Part shown: piece after piece, positions 41,701-53,700 of the stretch
Position numbering within the stretch: position 1 is the first letter of the stretch
Layout: every line of letters begins with the position of its first letter
Assembly (NCBI RefSeq): GCF_036711975.1
Contig: NC_091968.1
Span: 1,674,001-1,738,000 of the forward strand
Reading direction: 5' to 3'
Origin: Onthophagus taurus
Taxonomy: Eukaryota; Arthropoda; Insecta; Coleoptera; Scarabaeidae
Length of the DNA stretch: 64,000 bases
Made by a program: the position numbers and the translations under genes
Notes under the pieces: generated by a model
Seen by the model: the letters and a program-made list of their open reading frames with translations, nothing else
Database searches by the model: none
Told to the model about the DNA's origin: nothing

Positions 41701-44700
41701 TAATAGTTTTATCTTTTTATAATATTTTTATTACAACTTCACCAACAGCTTTACTTTTATCTTCTGCAGAGTTCGAGAAGAATTTGGCGTTAACAATGAC
41801 GGACTGATTTGGAATTCTTCCTTTGCCTAATAATTTATAATAACCCTAAAAAAAGAAACAAATTAATATCTTATTTATAGTCTGTTGTCCATTTCTCTAT
41901 CTACTATCTTGTCCATTTTGTACTGCCTCTACTGGGGTTGAATGTACTGTGTTCTCTAATACAACAAATATGAATTATAATATTAAATATTAAGAAATAA
42001 AATTCTTAATATTTAATATGAATATTAATTATTACAAAACACGCTTTCAAATATTCCGCCATTTTCGTTACACTGCACTTATTGAACTTAATCGAAAGCA
42101 GGTGCAACAAAATCTGCACTAACTTGCACCGGCTGCACGAAGTTGCACTACGCATGGCCCAACGAACAGTATGAGTGCAGCTGCACTAAACTGCACTGTC
42201 CCCAACGAACACACAACATCTGCACTAAACTGCTTAGTGCAAGTAGTGCAGTCCCAACGAACAAAGCTATTTTTATCAAAAAAAGTGTATAATATGTTGA
42301 GGTTATGTTAATGTCGAAAAAATATAACTTTATAATAATAATTTTCTCTTTTTATAATAATTTTATTACAACTTCACCAACAGCTTTAATTTTATCTTCT
42401 GCAGAGTTCGAGAAGAATTTGGCCTTAACAATGACGGGCTGATTTGGAATTCTTCCTTTGCCTAATAATTTATAATAACCCTAAAAAAAGAAACAAATTA
42501 ATATCTTATTTATAGTCTGTTGTCCATTTATCTATCTACTATCTTGTCCATTTTGTACTGCCTCTACTGGGGTTGAATGTACTGTGTTCTCTAATACAAC
42601 AAATATTAATTATTATAAGGTTTTATTTCTTAATATTTAATATGAATATTAATTATTACAAAACACGCTTTCAAATATTCCGCCATTTTCGTTACACTGC
42701 ACTTATTGAACTTAATCGAAAGTAGGTGCAACAAAATCTGCACTAACTTGCACCGGCTGCACGAAGTTGCACTACGCATGGCCCAACGAACAGTATGAGT
42801 GCAGCTGCACTAAACTGCACTATCCCCAACGAACACACAACATCTGCACTAAACTGCTTAGTGCAAGTAGTGCAGTCCCAACGAACAAAGCTATACTGTT
42901 CGTTGGGTCAGGTGCAGTGCAATTTAGTGCAGCCGGTGCAAGTTAGTGCAGATTTTGTTGCACCTGCTTTCGATTAAGTTCAATAAGAGCAGTGTAACTA
43001 AAATGGCGGAATATTTGAAAACGTGTTTTGTAATAATTAATATTAATATTAAATATTAAGAAATACAACCTTATAATAATTAATATTTGTTGTATTAGAG
43101 AACACAGTATATTCAATCCCAGTAGAGGCAGTAGAAAACTACCCCTACTTTTTTGGAATAATTTAAAAACTACCCTGTCGATTTTGGCGGCATTAAATAC
43201 ACTTATAGTACATTTAAAAGTATGTGTTTTTTCTCATTTAAGGGTGGCTGGGGTTAACTACCCTCACCACCACAAATTTTTTTTTGCAAGTACTGCTTAT
43301 CAATTTTGGTGCAATTTAACATGTGATTTCTTTATACGTTAAGTAGTACTTTTGAAAGAACTAATAAGGGTTAGTAGTTTGGTATAGAAAATATATTTCG
43401 CTAAAAAATAATAATAATAATTGATGAATACTAAAAAAACGCTACTAAAAAAACATTCTGCGATAATTTCATTTTCCACGAGTATTTCGCTGACAATCTC
43501 CTGTTCGTCCATTTCAAATATTATACACTTTTTTTATAAAAATTGTTCGTTGGGACCACGGTTTATACACTTTTCTGACCTGCACTAAGTTGACATGACA
43601 TGGCACTGACTTACACTTCATTGCACTATGACGTCATACGAGTGCCATATCGTGCAGAGTAGTGCAGTCCCAACGAACAAAGCTTTAATCGGCGAAAAGG
43701 CCAATCAATATGGCCAATAAATATTGACAAACTGTAATTACTTCAGACTATCAATATTTATTGACAATCTATTTAGTTTTGCGTTGGCTGTCAAAGATGT
43801 CATGTCATGTTTACATGTGTTAATGAACCATCCTGTGAGTTAATAGCATTTTCGTCCATTAAAGTATATCTGTCTGAATTCATTATTACGCGATATAATC
43901 CGTAATATAATCCTATTAACGTAGGATTGTCAATATTTCCCTCAGACTGTCAATATATCAAATATTTTCGGTTTCATCAAACCATCTCATCAATATTTTT
44001 AATATTGACAATATGTCAATCTTTCTACTCACACGTTCAATAATATTGTCAATACTTAGATATTGACAATATACAGGGTGATTCAAAAAACCGCTGACAG
44101 ACTTCTAGAGTAGATAATACATGAAAAATTAAGATGAATAGTCTTAATATACATGGAATCGCAAATGCCTCCTTAACGAGATATAGCGGGTCAAAGTTTC
44201 TTTAAAATTAAACATTATCTACAATAAAAAACCCTCTTTTAAAAATATTGTCTACGCCATTGCTAATTTTGTCAAACGGGCGGTAATTTCGTGTAAAGTG
44301 ATCAAATCTATCAATTGGTCTCTTACAAAACTTTGATTAAAGCAATAGTTTTTAAGAAAAACACGTTTGTAGAAAATGTGTTAATCCAATCAAAAATTGT
44401 TGCTTTAATTAAAATTGTGTAAGAGACCAATTGATAGGTAATTGACCACTTTACACGAAAATACTGCCCGTTTGACAAAATTAGCAGGAACAATGTTTGA
44501 TTTTAAAGAAACTTTAACACCCTTATACCTCGTTAAGGTTGCATTTGCAAGCCTTGTATATTAAGACTTTTCATCTTAATTTTTGATGTATTACCTGCCC
44601 TAGAAGTCTGTCAGCGTTTGTTTGAATCACCCTGTATATTGAACGTGTGAAGGGCGCTTTAAAAATTCGTATAAAATCCATTTCTTGGAATATGAGTATG

Positions 44701-47700
44701 GAAATGTCCCAAAGTGTTAATAAATATGTCCTCTTTCATTGTGTAAGTCAAAAGTTCATTGTGTATCTTGGATCCAAATAAGTTGACATAACTTATCAGC
44801 TTCCTCATTACTTTCATTTTTATTCAAATGTCGCAATAATGTGGCTATAGGGTGTCATTTCAGAAATGCACCAGAAATTATAACCATAATGGCCGGATAG
44901 ATATGCCGGATAGATAACCGGATATCCGGCCGAAGGGGATCCCGAATATTCGCTTTTCGCAAAATCACTATCCGTTCCATCACTATGGGCTACATAATAA
45001 TAAATAAAAGGTGTTCAAGGTGTTTCTAACGTTACAGTTTAATCTAACCATAATACAAAGCATTATAAAAAATATACCATCCATAGAACTATTTTTAAAC
45101 AAATGTCGCAGAACAACTAATTTAACTCCTAAACGTTGTCTAAATTTTGCGTTTAATAAACCTACTGAAGAGAAGAAAATAAACTCGAAATAACGATGAA
45201 TAATTAAATTTATTAATGTAAATTCGGTGCTATTGACAATTTCGAACGCCTGGCGTTCCTCATCAGGCACGACTACGAGAAACAACAAATAAAGATTAAA
45301 TTAAATTTGTACATATGTGGAATTTAAAATTAATTGATCAAAGAATCCTTAGAAATCTTAAAATAGTTACAAGTGAAAAAATAAAAAATATTCGTTCGGG
45401 ATAAGTTTTGACATACTTTATTTTTTAAATTCATTCACATCTTTAATGTTTTAACGATTTTACACAAATAATTTTACAACTTCTTGTACCTACTCATACC
45501 CATCAGTTTATAAATTTATACACGGAAAAGTTTTTGGTGCTTTTCAACAATTTTTCATATTTCATTGGAGACAATCTCATAAATGATTTTACAAAGACTC
45601 AATGTATTCCTGAAAACCCTCAACTTGATGCTCCTCGTTTGACGGTAAATATTTTTTATCATTATTCATCGTTCTTTCGAGTTTATTTTTTTCAATACCT
45701 TACGATGAACCCGGAATCTACAATTTCTAAACTACTGAAGAGAAGCATCGTTCCGATTCCACATTTGTTGGTGGAATAGTTTTCAAATATTCAAAAGCGA
45801 ATTAAAGATTTTTACCCATGCTATTGAATATATACAATTTCTTGGATCAATGTATTGAACAGTGCATTCTTAGTTAGCTGGACAGGTGTTTGATTCGTTT
45901 CTGCCTTTGAGGCTTCGCAATTAGTAAGTCATCTTCATCATTTTCAAACATATTTTGTTCATCTTTTTATGTTAAATGTAACATAAGTTTCTCTACTGTT
46001 TTGCTCTAGTATTCTTTGTTGTCAGCTGTAAACCATGTGCTAAACATAATTGATGGCTTGGTGTAATTAGGCGTCCCGCTTTTCTCATTATAGCAGCTCC
46101 GTCTATAGTAACTGCAACTACATCTTTTAATAAACTTAATCCAAATTCATTTAATCGCGTCTGTATCTTGGAAACACATTCTTTACCAGTAAATGAATGT
46201 TTAATTCTTATGAGACCAATGTTCCAAAATACTGTTCATATTCATAAAACGTTTATTAGAAATGGATGACAAACCATTCAAATCTCATTGGATGGATTCA
46301 TCAAATCTAAGACTAAATTTTATTCCATTTTCCTTTTGTTTATTTATGAATTGAATTAGAATGAATTAATATTTATGAATATACTATTTAATGTAATGAA
46401 TGTAACTTTTTGTAATTACACAGGTCAATTTCCTGAAGATGACGGTCATACAGTACGAAACCGGTAGAAATCTACTTTTTATACAATAAATATCATCGTT
46501 TAAGTGCAATTTTTATTTTCATTTAAAATTAGTGTCTAATGGAGTTACTTCACTAATAATTTCAGGATAACAGCCAACCCAAGAATCCAATAATAATAAT
46601 GATTTGGAACCAGTATTTGGAAAATATACGCTTTCATGGCAATTTTTCTTATGTGCTGATGTTAATTTTCCCGATTTTGACATCAAAACGTAAATATTAT
46701 CGGCTTTAAACATTGTATTTGCTACCCTCAGTCCAAACGTGTCAGAGGTTTCTTTTAACACAATTAAAAGTAGGGAAAGCAGTTTTCCATCAGCAGATAT
46801 TATGAGTTGAATAGTGTAACTATGACTAAACCACACATTCAACGGTTTTAACGCCTAAATCGCTTAATGTTCTTCCCCAGTGGCTCTCTAAGTTAAAACC
46901 GCTCTGATCCGAATTGTAGGTGTTTACAAATCCATATATTTGGAATTGTTGCATTGCGTTTTTAACGAAATCTTTCGCTAGTTAACCCCCACTATCCCCA
47001 AATGTATATACACTAAAAATTTTACTGTGTGACTAATTTACGGTTTTGTTTAAAATATTTTCAAAATACCTGACAGTTTTATCATATCATTCTTACGAAA
47101 AGTAGTTACATATTAACCCTATCGCTGGGGTTGATCTACGACGAATGAGAAAAAACACTTAACTAATATTTTTGAATGCACTACAAGTATATTTAACGCC
47201 ATCAAAATCGATAGGCTGGTTTTCAAATAAACCCGAAAAAATAAGGGTAGTTCGCCCCTTTTCACCCTGTGGTATATGTATGATATATCAAATGAAAGCT
47301 TATTAAAAATGAATATCATCCCAAACTTTCAACCCCTAAAACTCGGCTCAAGGGCTTTTACCGCACGTATAAAAAAATACGTAAACCTTATTTTGGTCCA
47401 TTTTATGGCTGTACCAAATTTCATCAAAGATCAATAAAATAGTGATTGGAAAAGTGAAGAAATCAAGATCTTTAAATAAACAGAAGTTAGAAGCCTTGTT
47501 TGTGATAATTACAATTATCCAAACGCTTAAATGAACCAAAGTATCTTTAGAAGTTATCTTTAGACATGGTTTTGTAAAATTAGCCCAAGGTGACATTTTC
47601 GTTTTCATAGGACACTGATACAAACATCGACGAAATTATTAATTATTACTAATCCCTAAACGATCCCATTTAATATAGATGTTAAAAAAACTTGATTAAA

Positions 47701-50700
47701 ATTTAATTGCATATCTAAGTAATTTTAATTTTAGATGCACGCGAAAAAGCAAGATTAGACATCCACGCAGCTCTTATAGATTCTTGCAACCATGGAGATT
47801 TTGACTCAATGCAACAATTACTCTCTTCATTATCAAAAGATGCCGAACTCATCGTTAATATGGCACCAAGCGGGGCAAATACTTTACTGTTTACGTAAAC
47901 AAATTAATATTAATAATTTTTTTTAATTAATTTTTGGTATTATTTTTTAAGGGCATGTCAAATTGGTAATAAAAACATTGTAAAGATTTTATTGGAATAT
48001 GGAGCCGACGGTCGATACCATCCAGTTACTAAATACTCCCCGTTATACATCGCTTGTTATCACGGACACCGAGAAATCGTCGAAATGTTATTATTAAGAT
48101 TTCCCGAATTAATTAAGCAACACACCGTTGAAAGGTGGCTTCCAATACACGCCTGTTGTATTAACGGGCATATAAAAGTTTTGGAGTTATTGTTTCAATT
48201 TCCGTATCCGAAACATATTTTAAGAAAATTTAGGTAAATCAAAAATGTTAAAATCAAATTAAAAAAAAAATTAAACATGTTTTTTTTTTAGGGATATAAC
48301 TGAACGTTGGGAATATTTAATGCCGTTTGATATAAATGAAAGAGACGCAACCGGGCAAAATATTCTTTACGTAGCTAGTTTATTGGGAAATAAAAAGCTG
48401 TTAGATGTTATTTTAAAATTTCGAGTTCGAGCGACGAAAATTGTACCCGAAGATGACGAAACAACCCCAAATTCCGAAAGTAACCCTCTCGTTAGTCCAA
48501 TCAAACGTCGGCTTTCAAGCGGAATTATTTCAATTATGTCCAAATTAAATCTTTCTAGAGAAAGTTCCACCGAATCTGAAGTAATAAAAAAATTATTTTT
48601 GTATAAAAATAATTTATTTTTGTATAAAAATAATTTATTTTTGTTATAAGGATTAATTATGTTTACTCAAACATGTTTAATCGACGTTTCGGCCTATTAT
48701 AAGCCCATCATCAGGATTTTATTATAAATCAAAAAGACAAGTAAACATAATATTTTACAATTAAACAAAATTTATGTAAACGTTAGAACAAGTAACAAAA
48801 GCATGCGTTAACTTCATAATTGCAAAATAAAAAAATGATACAAAAGTTATCTGTGGCATTTCGCACATTTCAGCGTTTGTGTAAAAAATTGTATAATTTA
48901 TTTTTAACAAGTAGGCTTTAAATTTTATAACAAAAGATACCTCCTGTCAAAATAACAATTAGTTTGTACCTGCAAAAAGTAAGCTTGTATTACAAAATTA
49001 ATAAAAATGAATTACACAAACGCTGAAATGTGCGAAATGCACCTTTATGGAATGGCGTGCGGTAATTCAGCGAAGCACGGCGGTTGTATCAAGAGAAACA
49101 TCCTGATCGTCCAGTACCACACCACAACTTGTTTCTACGCATTCACCAACGACTACTAATACTGCTGATAATGGGCGGCCTAGGGAAGTTGCAAATCCCT
49201 AAGTAGAAGAGGCAGAAAAATTGCTCAGAACTTAAACCTATCTTACTCGACGATTTGGAGAATTTTGAAAGGGCAACTTTTGTATCCCTACCATACCCAA
49301 AGAGTACAAGCCTTATTGCTAAGAGATTTTCCGCTTTTGGCTTTTTGTACATGGATGCAAAACAAAATAGCTCAAAATCCTGAATTTGGAGCGGAAGTTC
49401 TGTTTACCGATTAAGCATATTTCTCAAAGGATGGTATTTTCAATTTTCACAATAACCACATATGGGCAGAAGAAAATCCACATGAAATTACAGAAGGCCA
49501 TCATCAGCAACAATTTTCCGTAAATGATTGCTGTCATCGTCGGTAATCCGGTAGGCTCACATTTTTACCGAACAGATTAAACGGTGCAGATTATCGACAA
49601 TTTCTAGAAGAAGTACTGCCGGAACTGCTGCAAGATGTATCGCTTCAAGTAAGACAAAACATGTACTTTATGCATGATGGAGGTCCGGCCCACTTTAGTT
49701 TGGTTGCTCGCTAATAGTTGGATACTTGCTGTGTTCTATTCTTCAGGTAAGCCTCGACAAGAGCAACAGCGTCATTAGCAAAGTTATACACTTTAGATAG
49801 ATTCCTCAAGAGAATCTGATGTGACACGCAGTCAAATGCCCGCGTCAGATCCAAAAACATTGCAATGCAATAATGACCCCTTTCAAAAGAATCCAAGGAC
49901 ATGTCAACGAACTTGATAACAGCATCCGACCCTTTCGAAATCCGTATTGATTTGGGCAAAGCAAGTTATTTCCCTCTATATAAGAAACCATTTTATCATA
50001 CATTGCACGCTCAAACACCTTGGAAAAAGCCGGCAGTACACTTATTGGCCCATAATTGGAGCAGTCCATAGTATCTCATTTTTTTATGCACGGGCACCAC
50101 GTTAGCTATTTTCAATATATCAGGGAATTGAGAATCAGCAAATACTGAATTTAGAACTTTTGTCAACGGTAGTACGTACATGTCTACATTCCTCTTTATA
50201 AAATAAGTTGGGATGGAAAAAACATCACGTGTAGGACTACTCTTCAATGAACAGAGCAATTCATGTACTTTAACAGGACCAACTTCTGAAAAATGAAATT
50301 GCGCTACTATTTGATCCACACATTCACATATGAGAATGGGATCAAGCATACCACTTGGCAGCCCTTCAACGATATCATTGGGAGTATCAACGAAAAATCT
50401 ATTCAGCACATTCGGATCAAGATTACTATTTAGATTGCTTTTATCGTTGATTCTATTTTCATTTATTATTGATCACACTACACTAGCTTTCTTTTTTGCA
50501 GTATTTATAAAGCTGCTAGTTGCCTCCAGCTTAGATTCAGCTATAGCCGTTCTATACTCACAATGATAATCTTTTTTGGCTTTTAACAAATTGGGGGACC
50601 TGTAACGGCCGTATAACTCACAAACCAAACTATAGCCAGCACGCATTTCTCTGAGATTGTCATTGTACCATCTGACACCACAACACGCTTTCTAGTTGAG

Positions 50701-53700
50701 AAGCATTTCTCTGGAAAACACATATTAAAAGTATTTAAGAATCTCTCGTGAAATATGGCAAATTTATCGTTAGCATTGAAGTGTAGATCATCCAACATCT
50801 CCCACGCAAACTGACTAAACAAATTGAAAAACAACAATTTCCACACCCAGTCAACGGCCGACATATCCTATTCAGATACAACACACCCCCCACATCACCG
50901 GTGTACGAAACAGTAATGTACTGCGCCCGATGATCTGACAGATTGGGTTCCGTGACAGAGGTAGTGTAATTGCCAATGGCAAAATTTATAAATATATTAT
51001 CCAGACAGTTTCCGCCCTTAGTTGCTTCCGTAACAGTAGGGTAAAAACGATAGCTCAAGGACAGGTCACACACCATAACAACGACCCCATCTGAACTACC
51101 AACCTTCAGGTTACAATCACCAACTACAAAAACTTGCCTAAACTGAGTCGGGATTTCCAAGAGACAACTGGCGTTCCGACAAAAAGTTTGAAAATCACCA
51201 GCAGGCGATCGATACAAGCAAACTACAACTCAAAATCGACACAATTGCGCTATCTCGCAATGGATTTCCAACGTTGAATTATTAATGGAATCAGATCTGG
51301 CGTAAGAAGATAGGGTTTTCCATTGCGAGACACGCAGTCCATGAGTAAATCATCTCCCTTCAGCCAATGTTCACTAATACATATAAAATCAAAATTACAA
51401 GTATTCTCAATCAAATACGCCTCAAACTCATCAATTTTATATCTAATACACTGTATATTAATATGAAACAAGGTTATAGATGAATTATCAACTAAATAGT
51501 ATCCGGTATTGTTTGAATTGGACAAAAATTCGAATTTATATTACCACTTTCTATCTCCTTCACCGTATTATTTACAATAGTGATCTGACCGTTACCCTTG
51601 TTACATTTCGATGTACGAGTTATTGTTTGCGCAACATAAGAAAAAACCTTATTCTTTCCCCGTATATTCATAGTGGAGACCATGCTTTGTTTTGTCATGA
51701 AAATTCAAAATACTATTTACATCAACAAAAGAAATGCGGTTATTTTTTAGCGCATTCACAAAGTTAAAAAGTTTACAGTTAAAACGATCCTTTGTTCAGA
51801 TCCTTTTCTTCATACCAATAAGGCACCGATAAGCAGGGGACATTACACCGCATTGACAGTTTTTTTATTTTCTCCAGAGTCCCACTAATCATTGGCTTCC
51901 ATACTAGAACATCGTTAGTACCAGCAATCACTCCCATTGAAATCCCTACAAAGCTGTTCACTATCATCACAGATTACATTTTCGTAGGTAGCATTCGATT
52001 TGCACACTGTAACTGCACTGTAAGCACGTCAAACTTGCTATATATTCTGATTATAAATGTAGAATATTAAAAAAATGTTTAAATGTATTATTTCTAAATG
52101 TTTCGTCGTTGCTTTTTGCTTAAAATTGTAATTGTTCTCTTAGATTTATATTAAAATCCTGATGACGGGCTTATGATAGCCCGAAACGTCGATTAAACAT
52201 GTTTGAGTAAACATAATTAATCCATGAGGAATGTGTTATTTTCCTGCGAAATTATCCTTATAATAAAACAAATCGTCGTAATTAAAATCATATACAATTT
52301 ATTTTTGTTTTTAGGGTGAACACATCTCTTTAATATGTCCTTTAAAAATCGATATGTATTGTAATAATAACATAGAAACTGCCCTACATGCTGCTGTTAA
52401 AGGAAAACATTACGATATAGTTTTATCACTTTTAAACGCTGGTGGAAATCCTAATTTAATTATTAAAGCTTATTTAGATTATAACGAGGTAAAAAAATTT
52501 TTTTTAAATCAATTTATCGTTTAATTATTATTTTTAGAGTATTAGTTGTTACTCATTAGAAGATGACGTCAATTCCGGTCAATCAACAGCTTTAGTTGAA
52601 GCGTGTAAAAATCGCGATGTTCCAATTGTTGATTTATTACTTCGTTTTGGGGCTCGCGATGACGATTGTAAAGCACTTTTTGTTACCGTTCAAAATAAAG
52701 ATGAAACATTAACCGCGAAACTTCTTTCCATAAAAGTAAGTTAACGTTTTTATTAAATTAAATTAATTCTATTTATTTAATTTATTTTTAGTCAAACCCT
52801 GACCCAGAATACAAAATAAATAAAAAAGCGATGACTGAGAACATCAATTCGCCTCAATTCACTCTTTTCTCAGGAATGTCGAACTTAACTTACAGCACAA
52901 TCTTTCCAAACACCCCAGCAATGATAAATTGGCACAACCAAAAATGTCATTTATCTCAAATTCGGACGCAATGGCTCATTGATGCCGCGCTGCATTTAAA
53001 TCCAAAGTTAAAACAAAATCCGAGAAGTTACGATATAGCTTTATACGCGATAACTCGTTTGGATATTTCGAACAATAGCATAACTTCAATTCCTTTGGCC
53101 GCCTTTCAGCTTTACAGTCTTCGTTACTTAAACGTGGCTCAAAATAAAATCGAAAAACTTCCGATTCCGGTCGAATCGCCGAATAAAAAAACTCACCGAC
53201 GAAAATCTTCGAACGTTGTTGAAGAATTAAATTATAATTGCCCCGTTTTAGAGGAGCTGTATCTTCAAGATAATCGTTTGGACCAGATTCCGGATGCTTT
53301 GTTTCGATTACCCAGCTTGGTTACGTTGGTTGTTTCGAATAATAAGTTGCAAAATTTGCCGTATAATATGTGGTTAGCGCCGAAATTGAAAGAGTTGAAC
53401 GCTTCTTTTAATTTATTGAAAGATTTGCCGGTTAATAACGTTATTGATAATACCAAAGAAGACTGTGATAGACTCAGCGTAAGCTCAAGCGATAGTCAAT
53501 TATCGAGTCACACGGATGTTGAAGTTGAAAGTGACGCTTCTTGTTGTTCGGATGTGGAAAGCGATTCGATTGGGTTTGAAGATGGGGTTGTTCCGATTAG
53601 GTATAGAAAGAAAGACAGATCTTTAATGTAAGTTTTTTATTTTTAATTAAAAAATACAGTGAATTTCATTTAAGATGCAATATACCAAAATATATTTCCA

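Larger units (their letters stand above)
41241..43685. mobile_element. TGCAC-rich repeat family, tandem and inverted copies
   Basis: The units are bounded by GTTCGTTGGG and CCCAACGAAC and are dense in GTGCA/TGCAC. Short units: 41347-41489 and 41491-41632. Long units carrying the RpL27A-like exon: 41635-42268 and 42271-42892, about 95% alike by eye. An inverted unit (42895-43685) has its middle replaced by other DNA (43130-43560, related to 47100-47320). Superfamily unknown. Confidence 0.7.
40118..44985. mobile_element. hAT element with exact 8-bp duplication, hosting other elements
   Basis: The left end TAGAGGTGGAACGGATA and right end TATCCGTTCCATCACTA (inverse, few differences) are flanked by TGGGCTAC on both sides (40110-40117 and 44986-44993). 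It contains a direct duplication (40285-40545 and 40955-41210), a minisatellite block (40740-40930), the TGCAC-rich repeat family (41241-43685) and a foldback MITE. No transposase core was recognised inside. Confidence 0.8.
48646..52255. mobile_element. 3.6-kb insertion in Lrrk intron 6 with inverted hammerhead-bearing ends
   Basis: 48648-48730 (GGATTAATTATGTTTACTCA, AACATGTTTAATCGACGTTT...) is mirrored at 52150-52228. Between them lie a transposase relic (49005-49715) and a LINE fragment (49711-52030). Whether the ends belong to one element, or are two opposite copies of a terminal repeat, is open. Confidence 0.6.

Noticed and set aside
45225-45290. CTGATGAGG ... GCGTTCGAAATTGTC on the minus strand, hammerhead-like
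   Set aside because: The flanks do not pair to make stem I and GAAATTGTC does not fit a minimal stem III, so I treat it as a transposon terminal hairpin, not a ribozyme.
51480-51767. 95-codon plus-strand frame
   Set aside because: Antisense to the LINE ORF1/endonuclease region.
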